Translations under genes and position numbers: made by a program
NCBI GenBank assembly: GCA_036365145.1
Contig: JAEOAD010000024.1
Span: forward strand, 9,012,001-9,076,000
Origin: Orientallactaga sibirica
Taxonomy: Eukaryota; Chordata; Mammalia; Rodentia; Dipodidae
Direction of reading: 5' to 3'
DNA: 64,000 nucleotides
Notes under the pieces: generated by a model
What the model was told of the DNA's origin: nothing
What the model saw: the letters and a program-made list of their open reading frames with translations, nothing else
The model's database searches: none
Shown: piece after piece, positions 36,713-48,848 of the stretch
Layout: each line of letters starts with the position of its first letter
Numbering within the stretch: position 1 is the first letter of the stretch

Positions 36713-36824
36713 TATAGTCACTGCCACATTGCTGGCATGAACTTCACACAGTTTATGGAAGAAAGTTTATGGAAGAAAGTGATTTATTTGAAGCTCACAG
36801 ATCCAGAAGAAGTTATGTAATGTC

Positions 36825-37477
36825 AAAAGAGGCTGCCCCCTTTCACAGATCTGAGCAGAAAGAAACCTCAGTCATGAGCCCTAGGGGTGTAACGTCTGCT
36901 GGTGTCTGGCTAAATGTATATACTATGTTCACCAAACTGCCTGGTAAGCACTTTTCTTAATGTTCATACCCATATATTAACACTACTCTAACTTTTGGTT
37001 AGAGAAACTTCTCTTTTCAGATGGCAGTGACCTCGGGATAACACAGAAGGCACCATGGTTCTGAGAAGTGACAAAGGAGTGCTTAGCACAGAAATAGCAC
37101 TATCACACCTGCCAAGGTTCAGGGTCCATTGTGGAAGGGGTGGCAGAAAGAATACAAGAGCCAAAGGAAGGGTAGGACCCCTTGCAATGTGCTCCTCCAG
37201 ACACAAAATGGCCTCCATGACCTCACAGGGCCTGACAATACCTACACAAGACCATCATAATAGGAGGAAAAGATGAGTGACACCAAAATAAAAGACAGAC
37301 TGATTGAGAGTGGTAAGGGGTGTGATAGAGACTGGAATTTCAAAGGGAAAAGTGAGAGGATGGAAGGGAACTACCATGGATTATTGTCTACAATTATGGA
37401 AGTTGTCAATAAACAAAACAAAACAAACAAACAAACAACAACAACCAAAAAAAAACACACACACACACACACACACA
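36825..37477 (+). mobile_element. LINE-1 3' end, subfamily Y, sense, with A-rich tail
   Basis: GTCATGAGCCCTAGGGGTG, GTGTCTGGCTAAATGTATAT, CAGGGTCCATTGTGGAAGG and the end GGAAGTTGTCAATAAACAAA match the Y copy at 25.85-26.4 kb. The tail is CAAA-rich and passes into (AC)n at 37,456-37,477. Confidence 0.82.
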
Positions 37478-37479
37478 TC

Positions 37480-37905
37480 AGCCAGCAACACTTGCGAGCA
37501 CAAAATCAGCAAAACAGCAGGGACCAAGGCAGAGCTCAAATGTCTCTGCATACCTTTCAGCTAGAAACCAGATCCACCCCAAACACACCTCAGGACTGGA
37601 CCCCAGGATCCTCCCCCAGTGACACCTCCTCCAGCCAGGCATCTGGAGTCAAACTAATAAAATACCTGAGTTAGGATGGAGAGATAGCTTAGCAGTTAAG
37701 GCATTTGCCTGCAAAGCCAAAGACCCAGGTTTGATTACCCAAGACCCATGTAAGCCAGATGCACAAGGGGGCACACTGGTCTGGAGTTCATTTGCAGTGG
37801 CTAGAGGCCCTGGCACACCTATTGTCTCTCTCTCCCTCCCTCTGTCAAATGCACAAACAAACAAACAAATAACTGAGTCTATTGGAGGACATATATTCAA
37901 ACTGC
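37480..37905 (-). mobile_element. MaLR-type LTR piece, antisense, interrupted by a DIP
   Basis: CCCCCAGTGACACCTCCTCC and GGAGTCAAACTAATAAAATA on the left of the DIP, and TGAGTCTATTGGAGGACATA on its right, form the usual antisense order of a MaLR LTR start. It lies directly against the next antisense MaLR segment. Confidence 0.5.
37675..37872 (+). mobile_element. DIP SINE, short subfamily
   Basis: Head AGGATGGAGAGATAGCTTAG, GGTTAAGG-like A box region, CCCAGGTTTGATTACCC B box, body TTGCAGTGGCTAGAGGCCC and an (ACAA)n tail. The flanks ATACCTGAGT and ATAACTGAGT are an imperfect target duplication. Confidence 0.87.
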
Positions 37906-38778
37906 TATACTTCCCATTGCTGTACCAAAACACACAAGGAAAAACATCTGCCATGAGGGGAAAGTTTTGATTTTTGAAGTCTACTTTCAAGAGGAAGTTC
38001 AATGTTGTTATGGGAAACCAAGACATGAGCAGGGTCTGGTTATAACATCTACCACAGAAGAAAGCTGAGTTTTGGTAAGACTGAACTGGCTACAGCACCC
38101 CTAACCACCCCTCCCCCCAGCATATTTCCTTCAGGAAAGATCGATGTCTAAAATTGTCATCAGCTTAGGACCAAATATTCATGATATCACGAGAGATAAC
38201 TGATGCAAATCATATTCTGCCATTGCTTCCCTTAACTTCACAACCATCTCAAGATGTAAACATGCATTCAGTCCAACTTTAAATTTCCAATAGATTTCAT
38301 CAATACCAATACTGTTTAAATATCACCATAGTCTACACTCTCTTAATGCTGAGCCTATTAAACCAAAACACAAGTTACGTACACAAAGTGGCACAGAGTA
38401 ACATTACAACTTCAAAAGAAGGTATTTCAAGGAAATATTGAACCAATATAATACCTAAAACAAGCTGGGCAAATAATTAAGTTCTGAAGCTTTTTGTGAG
38501 GAATGAAAAGTCTCTGTGGTTCCACTTCTGCTGCTCCAGCTGGGCTACCTGCAGCCTGATAAAAAAGCTCCATTCTGAGCCAGCAGATCTCCTACACAGC
38601 TCTCGGTGGTCTCGGCATCTCCTAATTCCTGCGTAGCCCCTACTGCCCACGGTTCATCCTCATTGCTCCATTGCATCCCCATGTATGGACTCCACCTGCT
38701 TCACATTTCCCAGTAGCCATTTCAAAAAAAAAAAAAAAAAAAAGTCATCTTACAAATCCAATGATCCTTTCTTCTTGA

Positions 38779-38955
38779 ATTTTTTTTGTTTGTTTGTTTG
38801 TTTGTTTGTTTGTTTGTTTTTCGAGGTAGGGTCTCACTCTGCCAGCTGACCTGGAATTTACTATGTAGTCTCCAGGTGGCCTGAAACTCATGGTAATCCT
38901 CCTTCTTCTGTCTCCCAAGATCTGGGATTAAAGATGTTTGCCACCACACCTGGCT
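38779..38955 (-). mobile_element. B1 SINE, antisense, (TTTG)n tail
   Basis: (TTTG)n at 38,788-38,820, then CGAGGTAGGGTCTCACTCTG, CTATGTAGTCTCCAGGTGG and CTGGGATTAAAGATG, ending CCACCACACCTGGCT. A small deletion follows CACTCTG. The similar flanks TTTCTTCTTGAA and TTTCTTCCTGCA suggest a target duplication. Confidence 0.9.
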
Positions 38956-39172
38956 TTCTTCCTGCATTTTTTTATGCTTTCACAATGTCAATGGTCTACC
39001 AAAATTGTTAATCCAGGGAAAATAAAGCCAACTTTGAAGGATAGGAAATCTCCCACAGCATTCTTTCTACTGTCTCAGTACAGAACAAATTGCTGAATCT
39101 CAATGGTGGTAATCTCTCAATAATTGCAGCTTAAACAGACTGCTGTCTCCTTCCAGAAGCTTTTGTTTCTTT

Positions 39173-39190
39173 TTTTTTTTTTTTAACTTT

Positions 39191-39237
<47 letters not shown>

Positions 39238-39249
39238 TTTTGGAGAGAG

Positions 39250-39292
<43 letters not shown>

Positions 39293-39487
39293 GACAGAGA
39301 TGGGCGCTCCAGCAGTGTCTCAGCTGCTGCAAACGAAATCCAGATGTGTGCGCCCCCTTGTGGTCAAGTGCTGCATTGCGCCCTTGCTTCACTTTGCATC
39401 TGGCTAAATATGGGACCTGGAGATTGGAACTAGTGTTCTTAGGCTTAGGAGGCAGGCGCCTTAACCCCTAAGCCATCTCTCCAGCCC
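39173..39487 (-). mobile_element. DIP SINE, long subfamily, expanded tail
   Basis: The tail is expanded to (TTTA)n at 39,189-39,240 and the GA tract to (GA)n at 39,255-39,289. Long-form body: CAAGTGCTGCATTGCGCCC, GGGACCTGGAGATTGGAAC. Head complement CCATCTCTCCAGCCC. The flanks AGCTTTTGTTTCTTT and AGCTTTCATTTCTTT are the target duplication. Confidence 0.9.
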
Positions 39488-40194
39488 AGCTTTCATTTCT
39501 TTCTGTGCCATATCCTTCATATCTATGTTCCATGAGTACTATTTAACTTAGCTTGCTTAAATTCTCAGAACACAGAAAAAAAAAATAAAATAAAATAAAA
39601 TAAAAAAACATATCCAGCCTCTCATACCTCTACCCAGTCTGGACAAAGCTCATTTTCCCAACATATGCAGAACCTTACAGTCTTCAGTTCTTACTGCATT
39701 TAAGTTTTTCAACTCTGAACAGAATGGTCTACAAAGCTCTATTAATAGCACTTCAAGGGATGAAAGTCAAAGGTTTCAAATCCTTCCACATTCTTCCCAT
39801 AAACCAATTACAAAGCATCAAAAGTACATGTCTAGGATTTAGCAGCAATGGTCCCATTCCGCACATACTAATTTTCTATTATAGTTAACTTTGTATTAGT
39901 GGGACAAAACTCACAACCAAAAGAAGCAGATGTATAGGAAGATTTTATTTTGGCCTGAAGTATCAAGGGGAAACTTCATGATGCCAGCAGAAAACATGGC
40001 ATGACCAGAGGCTAGAATCACTTCTACCACAGCAGGAAAGAGATTCAACCTCTGGCAAGATGGTGTTGGTGATAACACCTCAAAACCCAATTCCAGTAAG
40101 GCTCCATCTCCCAAAGTGACAGCATCTTGGAAGTTAGCATTCAAAACACGTGGTTATATGGGGGACATCTGATTCAAACCACCACAGCAGCAAA

Positions 40195-41960
40195 ATCTAA
40201 CACAGAAAATTGGTCTGGGAAGTAGAGCCATTGCTATAGTAAACCAGACTAGCTGATTCATAGGTTTTTGCAACTGCTTTGCAGGAGCAATGTGGAAGGG
40301 GTTGGAACTTTAGACTGCAAAATCCCTAAAAAGATATAAGCAGAGATTAATGAAGTATTCTTCTGGGACCATAATCCTGAGCAACATATGATTAATAGAG
40401 TCTCTGCTCATGAGGTTTCAGAAAGGAACAAGGACTACATAGGAAACTGGGCTGGAGGCTCTTTATATTATATTGAGGCAAATAATTTGGCTTTATTCCC
40501 ATCCATGTCCTGAGAACTTGAATTTATATGCAATGGACTAATGAATTTGGCTGTGGAAATTTCAAGGAAGAAATTTGAGTCTGGGCTATCACTTTTGGTG
40601 AACTGCTGTTATTTAGCTCTGCACTGAGATAAATCAACAAGCAGAACAGAACAAAATGAAAAATGGGGTTTTTCAAGGATAGGAAAGTGAGATAATCTAT
40701 AGTTCCAAGCAAGGATATTACAGCTAAAAAGAAGCTGTGAATATTTCAAGAAGTTAGCACAACTGTAGAGGAGAAATCTGTTATGCACTGGGGCAACTGG
40801 AGAGATGTCCTGAGAGAAGGCTCCATCCATTGAGACCTCTGGCCTAGAAAATTAAAATTAATTTAAGGGGAGAAAGATTGAAGGGAGAATGCTAAAGATG
40901 TTCTTTATCACCCATGGTCAGCACATGGCAGGTAATGCATTGAGATTCAAAAGGGCCAGACACTATCCAGAGCTGTCCACAGATTTTGGCAGCATCTTCC
41001 TCATGGTGAATGGTTTTGGAGGCTTGAAAATTGCAAGATTGATGACATCACAAATATTCTACCTCAGTTCTTCTAAAGAGGCCTAAAAATATATTGGAGA
41101 GTCAGAATCACTGCAAACAGACCCTCGGGCATCACTAGGTGATGCTATGAAGGTGAGCCTCCAATTGTCAATAGAGATCCCAGCAACCATGGGCATCTGC
41201 TCAGAAAAGCTGTAGGTTCAGACTATAAGTGGGCCCAAGGGAGTGGCTATGTGTACAATAGTAATCAGAGCTGCAGGGACAGAGCTACACTAGCTGTTTG
41301 TAACCCAGATGATGACATCAGAGGGACAGATAACTAAAACTGAAATTTGGTGTTTCCCTGCTTGGGTTTAATCTGCTTTGGACCAATATTTCCATCCTAT
41401 GTCCCCATTCCATTGTTAAGGAATGACAGTGAATGAGAATGTTTATTGTGTACTGCTGTAGGTTAGAAGGATATAATTTCTTTATTTTTATTTCACAGTG
41501 GGTCCCAGTTAAGAGACAGCTTTGAGTTACAGAAGATACTGAGCTTTGGAGCAGTGTGAAAACTGGAAAATTACATAAGGATGTTTGAAGTTGGACTGAA
41601 TGAGTTTTGCATATGAGATAACCATGGAACCCATAGGGGCCAGGGACAGAAGGTTTTAGTTTTTGCACACTTGGACCCCAGTAGGTAGCACTATTTGAGA
41701 AGGTTGGTTCTTGAACTTTTAAGTTTTGGGAATGTGATTGAGTTACTTTGTTACTACGGATAGGTTTTGAGTTTTTATAAGCCTTCCCAATTTCCTGTTT
41801 ATTCTTTTTTTGCCTCCATCCCACTGATAGGTGCCTTTGTGCTTAATTCTTCTTCTGCCATGCCCCCATGAAACTTCCAATGAAAATTGTAGTCAAAATT
41901 ATCTCTTTCTTTCCCTTAATAATTTGTTCACAACAATGGAAAAGTAATTTATACATTCAT
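40195..41960 (+). mobile_element. MaLR internal region and 3' LTR remnant, sense
   Basis: The sense order of MaLR internal sequence is seen: ATTGGTCTGGGAAGTAGAGC at the start, AGATTAATGAAGTATTC, then CAGTTAAGAGACAGCTTTG, GTTGGACTGAATGAGTTTTG and AGATAACCATGGAACCC near the end. A partial LTR follows with GTAGTCAAAATTATCTCTTT in the AATAAA region. No 5' LTR in the same orientation is present; instead an antisense LTR abuts it on the left. The open frame at 41,824-41,318 (-) is an antisense shadow. Confidence 0.5.
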
Positions 41961-42018
41961 AGACATCTGATGTCTTGACTTCTGAGTGGATTCTGGGGGG
42001 CAATACATCTTAAAAACC

Positions 42019-42256
42019 AGTCCGGTTGCATAGACCTGAAATTCCAGCTACTTGGGAGGTTGCAGGAGGAGGATCACAAGCCCAGGGCCTCTTTAGGCTA
42101 CCGAGAAAGTTTGATTCCATTGTTGACAACTCTGTGAGTCCCTGTCTCAAAAGAAAATAGTAAAAAAGAGGTCTGGAAATATAGGTCTGAGGTTCTCACT
42201 TGTTTATCATTGTGAGGCTCAGGTATAACCCAAGTTCTACAAAAAAAAAAAAAAGT
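42019..42256 (+). mobile_element. B4-like SINE (B1 + ID composite)
   Basis: The B1-like first half (CCAGCTACTTGGGAGGTTGC, GGAGGATCACAAGCCCAGGG, GTCCCTGTCTCAAAAG) is followed by a degenerate ID-like tRNA part (GGTCTGAGGTTCTCACTTG, AACCCAAGTTCTACA) and an A15 tail. This order defines rodent B4-type SINEs. Old and diverged. Confidence 0.65.
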
Positions 42257-42259
42257 AAT

Positions 42260-43123
42260 AAAAATAAGACAGAAAAGAATACATTTTAATATCTTAGGTA
42301 AGTTAAAAAAGAATTATAGTATACAACCATCAGGAACACTACTAAGTTGTAGGAATATTTATCAATTTATCATATGTATAGTCCTATATCTTGTATATTA
42401 TGTGTGTTTTGGTACTGTTTGTAATTTCCTAAAGAATTACATTTTTGAAAGGAGGAAGAATTTCACTGTAAGAGTTACTTAGTATCTCTGGAGGTAGAAA
42501 TAATCTGTAGTTCAAAAACATAAATGATCCAACTGTTTAAAGAGCATGCCCAAGTAGTCCAAAGGATTCCTATCTTTTATGAAATGGCTGGACTCCTCTG
42601 AAATAAAATATGGTGTTAGTCTGAGGATAGAGAACCTGACGTTTCTTTAAAGATTCCCAAGCATGCCCCTCAAGAGGTTGAATTTTAAAGTAAGTGATGT
42701 ATTCCTTCTCTACTCTCAGCATGACCTCAGAGCCAGTCAGACTGCTTTAAAGTTTTAACTTTGTTAAAGAGACTTAGAAGTTTAAAATAGTCCAACAGGA
42801 GGCCTGGAAGTGGGAGGGCAAGTGAAATATTTTCAGGGTTGGACTAACTTTGAAGCGAAACATGAATGGTATTGATAGTGCAATAAAATGTAATATCAAA
42901 GGCCCTGTGATCAGTGGAAAATTAGATAACCTTGACAGATTTGACTGCAAGTACATATAGTGCATTTCATTATGTTTTTGTGTTATGATCCAACAAAATT
43001 ATCAACCATGATTTTCCTTACTTTATAATTTGAATCAATACAGGACAGAATTCATAATGGTAAATTTGTTTTCAGCCAGGCAAGACACATCTATGTCTTC
43101 TGCTGAAATATTAACATAAAGTG
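42260..43123. other. AT-rich unique sequence, no gene seen
   Basis: No repeat or exon recognised. Confidence 0.4.
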
Positions 43124-43131
43124 ATGATTTT

Positions 43132-43355
43132 ATTTAGTTGAGAGAGAAAGAGACAAAGAGAAAGGGAGCTAGAGAGAGAGAGAAAGAGAGAGAGAGCAGG
43201 AAAGGGCATGCCAGTGCTTTCAGACATTGCAAAGAAACTCCAGACTTGTGTGTTATCTTGTACATCTGGCTTATGTAGGTCCTGGTGAATCAAACCTGGG
43301 TCTTTTGGTTTTGCAGGCAAATGTTTTAACTGCTATGCAATCATCTCTTCAGCCC
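43132..43355 (-). mobile_element. DIP SINE, short subfamily, TSD
   Basis: GA-rich tract, body CTCCAGACTTGTGTGTTATC and head complement CAATCATCTCTTCAGCCC. ATGATTTT at 43,124-43,131 and 43,356-43,363 is the likely target duplication. Confidence 0.85.
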
Positions 43356-43364
43356 ATGATTTTT

Positions 43365-44410
43365 TACGTATTCTTTAAAGCTTCATTTTTATCATTAATG
43401 CATTAACTTAAAAAATATATAGTTAAGACAATGTTGATTCTAAAGGAACCACATTATTACTCTGTACATACTAAGTATGCTCTGGGCTGTTCTAAAAATA
43501 GGTTAATTTTTCATTTTTGCCACTTAGAATGTTTCATGTAGGGCTTAGTTCTGTATAAACAGAGATGAGAAATGCAATCATGAAAAACAGTGGTGTTAAA
43601 TAAATACCATCAAAGACTTATATCCAGTTAGAAGAGACAACCATCCACCTAGAAAAGAAGTTCAATTAATAGTTAATTGGATCTCCTCATTTGGCATTTT
43701 CTTTAAAATGGTATAGCCCTACAACACTGTCAGTTTATCTGGGCTTTCATTTTTAAAATATCAGTAAAGCTAACCCAAAATTACATTCTGTGTCTTCTGG
43801 TCTCTTCATTTTGGTCTTATGAAAAATTGTAATATATGATATCATACATGTTCCTTATAATTTTAATGATTAAGTAAAATTAAGTTTTGAAGAAAACATT
43901 TTTAAAAGCACCAACATATTTATATTCTTAAATATTTGATATATAGACAGACATTGAGTGGTGAGTTCAGCATTCCTATTAAATTCCATATCATTGACTA
44001 CCAATAGTTTTGCTGGCTTTTACGATGGCTCTGTATTTTGCATTAGGTATATTCATCATGAATCGATTATAAAACTTGTGTTTTGACCCTTGCTCAGTCC
44101 CTTCAAGAAAATCTAGAACTGAGTTCATAATTCAATTTCAACAACAAAAGTTTTGTAATTCTTCATTTATTTTATTTGTTCCTTTCATTCAGCTATTGAT
44201 TGTATAATATTTGTGGGTAACTAATTATAGTCAATTCTCTGAATTTACAGTAGTACAGTATGTACTATGAAGTCAGTTAAAAACTAAATTAGCAAACACT
44301 AAATCACTGTCCTAAGTTAAAAAACAATGACAAGCCTCTGGTTATAGCATTCTCATCATCCAATGAATACAGAAACTTGTATTATCTGTGGTTTTGTTTG
44401 AAATTCTCAT
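43365..44410. other. AT-rich unique sequence, no gene seen
   Basis: No repeat or exon recognised. Confidence 0.4.
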
Positions 44411-44412
44411 CT

Positions 44413-44545
44413 GAGCTGGGGAGGGTGGTGCACTCCTTGAATCCCTGCACTCAGGAGGCTGAAAGTTGGAGAATCACTGTGAATTCCAGGTCAGGGTGGG
44501 CTAGAGGAAGACCTTGCCTCAAAAAACAAAACAAAAAAATGAGAA
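44413..44545 (+). mobile_element. B1 SINE, sense, diverged
   Basis: AGCTGGGGAGGGTGGTGCAC, ATCCCTGCACTCAGGAGGCT, GAATTCCAGGTCAGGG and GACCTTGCCTCAAAAAACAA. The central CTACATAG segment is deleted. Confidence 0.8.
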
Positions 44546-44549
44546 AACG

Positions 44550-45885
44550 AAGACAAAACATAAAAAAGATTCTCATTTGTGATATTTATTATTGATTCAC
44601 TAACAATGACCTTACTGCCAAGAGTATTATACCTGAAGGAAACACTGTGCTTAAAGGGAAGTCACCTGATATAAGAATTTTCTCTGTAATGAACATCAAA
44701 GCCTCCATGCAAATGAGAAATTCTACAGATACTTTAAACACTAATTTTTTAATGTTGTGATTAACAATGGGATGTCCAAAAACACTACACAGATGCAACA
44801 AAGCAAAATATAGCAAACAAAAATAAACAACAACAAACTAAACCTGTCACTAAGTAGGCTGGGCAAAGCACACTGGTTCTCAATGATGGCTTAGGTAAGA
44901 AGCTCCATTGGACTCAACAGGTAAATGTGCATCCTGTGTCTCCATTATTTAGCTGTTCTATAATTGACTGGGAAAGTGCCACAAATTGCATTAACATTGA
45001 AATAGCATTCAGTAAGTATGTGAATTCACAAGTGAAAAAAAAAAAAAGTTCTAGTGAGGAGTGACTATGTCAGTTACATACTATCTTAACAGATGAAGTG
45101 AAAGAAAAATCAAAGCGTGGTCATTTCCTTTAATTTTTCACTCCAAACATAAGAATCCATGAAAGATACAAGTACTCTGTGATTTATTTTCTTAATTATC
45201 TGCATTAATATTAAGTAGTGACAACACTGATCATATTTGCTGAAAGTGTGTCACAAAAAATCATAGACTGTGGTCACAAAAAGTATCCTGTTTCAGAAAA
45301 TGAAGTAATTCTCTGAAGTAGAAGTTTCAGGGTGTAATCAGACATAAAGGTGGCAGCCTACCAAGATTTACAGATCGATATGACTGCCTCATAGACAAGC
45401 CTTGAAGGTGGGTCTTGAGGAAATAAAGAAGTATGAACAAGAAGTTATCAAATATAAATTGATTGAGTACTCTTAAGGAAATGGAAATAAAAATAAAAGA
45501 CAGAAATCTAAATTTGCTTGTTTAGGAGTTCATAGTAGAAGGTAAGAGAAATTTATTTGTGTGAATTATTCATGAATAAAAAGGGGCTTATAAAGGCAAA
45601 GGAATGTATAAAGTACCCAAGAACTGTAAACAAGGCCAGATCATTGGAGTATCAATTTCTGTTGATGTGAAGTATTGTTCAAGGAGAACAACCAAAGAAA
45701 TTGAATTTGGAATAATATAAGGATAGCTTGGTCCTAGATATGATTATCAATGGAGATATGAGGATTGAGAGTGAAGGAAACTGATAAGGGTTGGTTTCCA
45801 TAATCTAAATGGAATGAGGAAAGGAGAGGATTTAAAATAATTTATTAATATAAAAGCTATTTGGGTGTTGCTGTCATCCAGAGAT
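44550..45885. other. AT-rich unique sequence, no gene seen
   Basis: No repeat or exon recognised. Confidence 0.4.
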
Positions 45886-45887
45886 TG

Positions 45888-46195
45888 TGTGATGGTTAAT
45901 CTTGGTTATCAATTTGACAGGATTTCCAATTACTATGGAAATAAATACCAGTCATGAAGGCATGTCTGTGAGGAATTTTTCTGAGTGAGGATAATTGAGG
46001 TGGGAAGACGCACATTACATAGAGTGGGATGATTCCATGGGATGGAGGCCTGGACTGTATAAAAAGGAAAAAGGTAGTGGCGCACTCATGACTCTTGGCT
46101 TTCTGACTGTGGACTCAACTGAACCACTCTTAGTTCTCTTGCCTATTCTTGCCATATGGAACCTGTACTCTCGATATGAAAACTGAAACATACCC
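45888..46195 (+). mobile_element. MaLR-type LTR, sense
   Basis: Starts TGTGATGGTTAATCTTGG, continues GGCATGTCTGTGAGGAA, GGTGGGAAGACGCAC, GATTCCATGGGATGGAGGCC, a TATA-like GTATAAAAAGGAAAAAG, then TGACTCTTGGCTTTCTGACT. Its start is shared with the nested LTR at 48,849-49,408. The 3' end is lost next to the following DIP. Confidence 0.72.
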
Positions 46196-46380
46196 TAATT
46201 TCCATAAATTGCAGAGACAAGAGAGAAAATGGGCATGCAAGAACCTCTTCCTGCCGCAAACAAACCCTAGATGCATGCACCACTTTGTGTATCTGGCTTT
46301 ACTTGTGTACTGGGGATCTGAACCCAGATTTTTAGGCTTTGCAGGCAAGCAACTTAACCACTGAGCCATCTCTCCAGCCC
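46196..46380 (-). mobile_element. DIP SINE, short subfamily
   Basis: Body GATGCATGCACCACTTTGTG, TTGCAGGCAAGC and head complement GAGCCATCTCTCCAGCCC. It sits in or at the end of the sense LTR on its left. Confidence 0.85.
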
Positions 46381-46389
46381 CATATGTTG

Positions 46390-48770
46390 CTTTTGAAAGT
46401 CATTTGTCAAATCAATATGAAAGGTTACTAATATAGCTAGTACCTGACTGTTTGTGAATGGTGGCTTTAGGGAGAGGTATGTAAACCTTGCCTACTCAGG
46501 AAAGTGTTTGTAAAATGGAACATGTCAGATTCCTCCACAACAAAGAACAGGGTTGCTTACCACTCATTAAAATGTAGTTAGTACATATACGAAACTTGTG
46601 TCTCTGTTCTGATGCTACCCAGGTTTTCAGGGGTGCATTAGGCTGAGCTACAATGTCCCATGGACTAAGGGGGGACAGAAACCTATTTGTTTTGGTTAAT
46701 AAGGGCCTTTGCTTTTCACACAGAAGTATCCACCCTCTATCAATAAACATAAAGTAGTCATGATCATGTTTGGTAGGTAAATCCAAAGATCTTTCATAGT
46801 CCCAGGGTAAAGAGTAATTTCATTGTTTTGGCTTTGTAGCTGAAAGTCTCTAGGATCAGGAAATAAGATGGAGGATGAATCTAACTTAGAAGAAAGCAAC
46901 ATGTACTTTGGAAATATCAAAGTTAATAGTGTGGAAAACACACACAAGAAAAAGAATCCACTAGATATTCAATGTTTAGGTGGCTAGATAATAAGAGAGT
47001 TTTGTAAGTTATTAATATATTGAAAACATTTTAAAATTAAGTTTTATATATTTTAATATATATTTTAAATCTATTGAGAACAAATTTGTAATTTTTTTCT
47101 TGTTTGGTATTTTCTAAGGTATTCATTGAACAGTTTTGCCTTTCTTTATTCTGTTTTTATGAAGCTAAGAAAAATTAATTTTATGAAATTTTAAAAGAAA
47201 ATGTGAAAATAACAGTGACTTTTGGAAATTGCAACAGGATTCTATACCTTAGAATAGTTTGAAGCTACCTCATGCCTCACATATTTAGTCTAGTTTTCAT
47301 CCCATTTTGTCTGTGTACCTTATGGCAAAAACTTAAAAAAGCAAACGTGTCCTTGAATATGCTATCTTTTTTTCTTTTTTTTTTTTTTTTTTGCTAAACA
47401 AAGAACTTTCAATAATAATTATACTATAATTTAAATAAAAAGCATAATTTCTGACTTGCATGTATTTACTGAGTGAATGTTTGTAATTGAAAGGTTCATC
47501 GGCCAAGTTTGTCTCTTTTAAAATCTGAACACAATTATACAAAGCTACATAATTTTGTTTCTTTATTCATAAGATTTGATTGTAATCAATGCAAATATAT
47601 TCATCAATGAGGAAAATGACACAAATAACTGCAATTAATAGATTTAAAAGCAGATTTTCATAACCTTCACTGAAACCTTATAATCTAACTTTTTCAAAAC
47701 ATGAAATCAAACCTTCATCTTTTCTAAATAATACATTTATGCTATAAAATGTAAGATTTCAACAAATATACATGGAAACTTCATGAAAATCATCAGGTTG
47801 TCACAAAATCTTAAACATTATTTGTCAAAGTTAATATTCATATTTAACTTGTGGTAAAGTACTACCATGCAGGTATATATCATGAAAGGGAATCAATGCT
47901 TTCAGTATAGATTATCTTAGAATATAAGTCTCTTTAATACCCAATTAAATAGAAAATTTATTTGTCTAAAATAATTATTCTTATAATTTTAGAGTTTAAT
48001 GCCTTGAATATTAAGAAAAAGTAGGCTTCCAAGCTCCAAAATTCAAAACTGAATTATATACTTTGGTCAAATTCATTTGTCTTCATCACTTTCTATATTA
48101 CTTTCTACAAAGTATCCAGTGCTTTGAAATTTCTTGTCCTTCATTTAATTTCACTTCATTTGAGATGTCTAATTGAATAGTTAATGGCAATGAAATACCC
48201 ACTGAATACCAAAGGGTAGATGGCCAATAGTATGGAAAAGCAAATATATAGATTTTCTCCCCCTGTGAAAAAGACAGCCAACAATCAGCAACTGAAACAA
48301 TGCATCTTATAATGGCACACTTATGTCATTAAACTTTGCCAAGTAATATAATATATATAATTTTAAAGAATCATTTTAGTGTTAATTTTGTTTAGTTTTA
48401 ATTAAATGTGAGAATTTTTACACATTATTGAAGTATAATTTGAAGACTCTGAAATTGTGTGGAAAATGAAGACGTGACCAAGGTTACAGAATAGTGAAAA
48501 GGAGAAAAAAAAAAAATCAATACTACATATGGCAGCCTAAAGGACAGGCAAAAGTTCACTATCCATTCAAAAATGCCTATTGTTTATTGGCTTATTTTTA
48601 TCAAGTTGCTTTACATAAATTACAAGATGTGGTAATCTCTGCAAGCTTTAAGGGTTCACTCATTACAAGGAATATCATAGTGTCTGACATGTAGAAGGTT
48701 CAGAATAAATAACTTTCTTTTCTACAATCTAACATGAGAAAATATTTCCAGGATCCTTGTATGAATTTTC
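46390..48770. other. AT-rich unique sequence, no gene seen
   Basis: No gene or clear repeat. A T-rich run at 47,367-47,392 and an A12 run near 48,507 are isolated. Confidence 0.4.
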
Positions 48771-48848
48771 TCATGAGTGTGACCAAAATATTGGTGACAA
48801 ACAAAATGAGGAACAAAGGTTTTATTTTGGCTCATGATTTAGGGGGGT

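Larger units (their letters stand above)
37905..40190 (-). mobile_element. MaLR proviral remnant, antisense, with SINE insertions
   Basis: The plus-strand order is antisense 3' LTR-like sequence (37,905-38,150), internal sequence, then antisense 5' LTR (about 39,885-40,190). Internal words known from ERVL/MaLR internal regions appear in order: GCATTCAGTCCAACTTTAAA, CATAGTCTACACTCTCTTAA, GGAAATATTGAACCAATAT, AGCTGGGCAAA. The 5' LTR junction reads TTTGTATTAGTGGGACAAA. MaLR elements are non-autonomous, gag-like at most; no intact frame remains. It is interrupted by a B1 at 38,779 and a DIP at 39,173. Confidence 0.6.

Noticed and set aside
41318..41824. 168-codon minus-strand open frame, the longest in the window
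   Set aside because: It lies antisense across MaLR internal and LTR-like sequence; no recognised protein.
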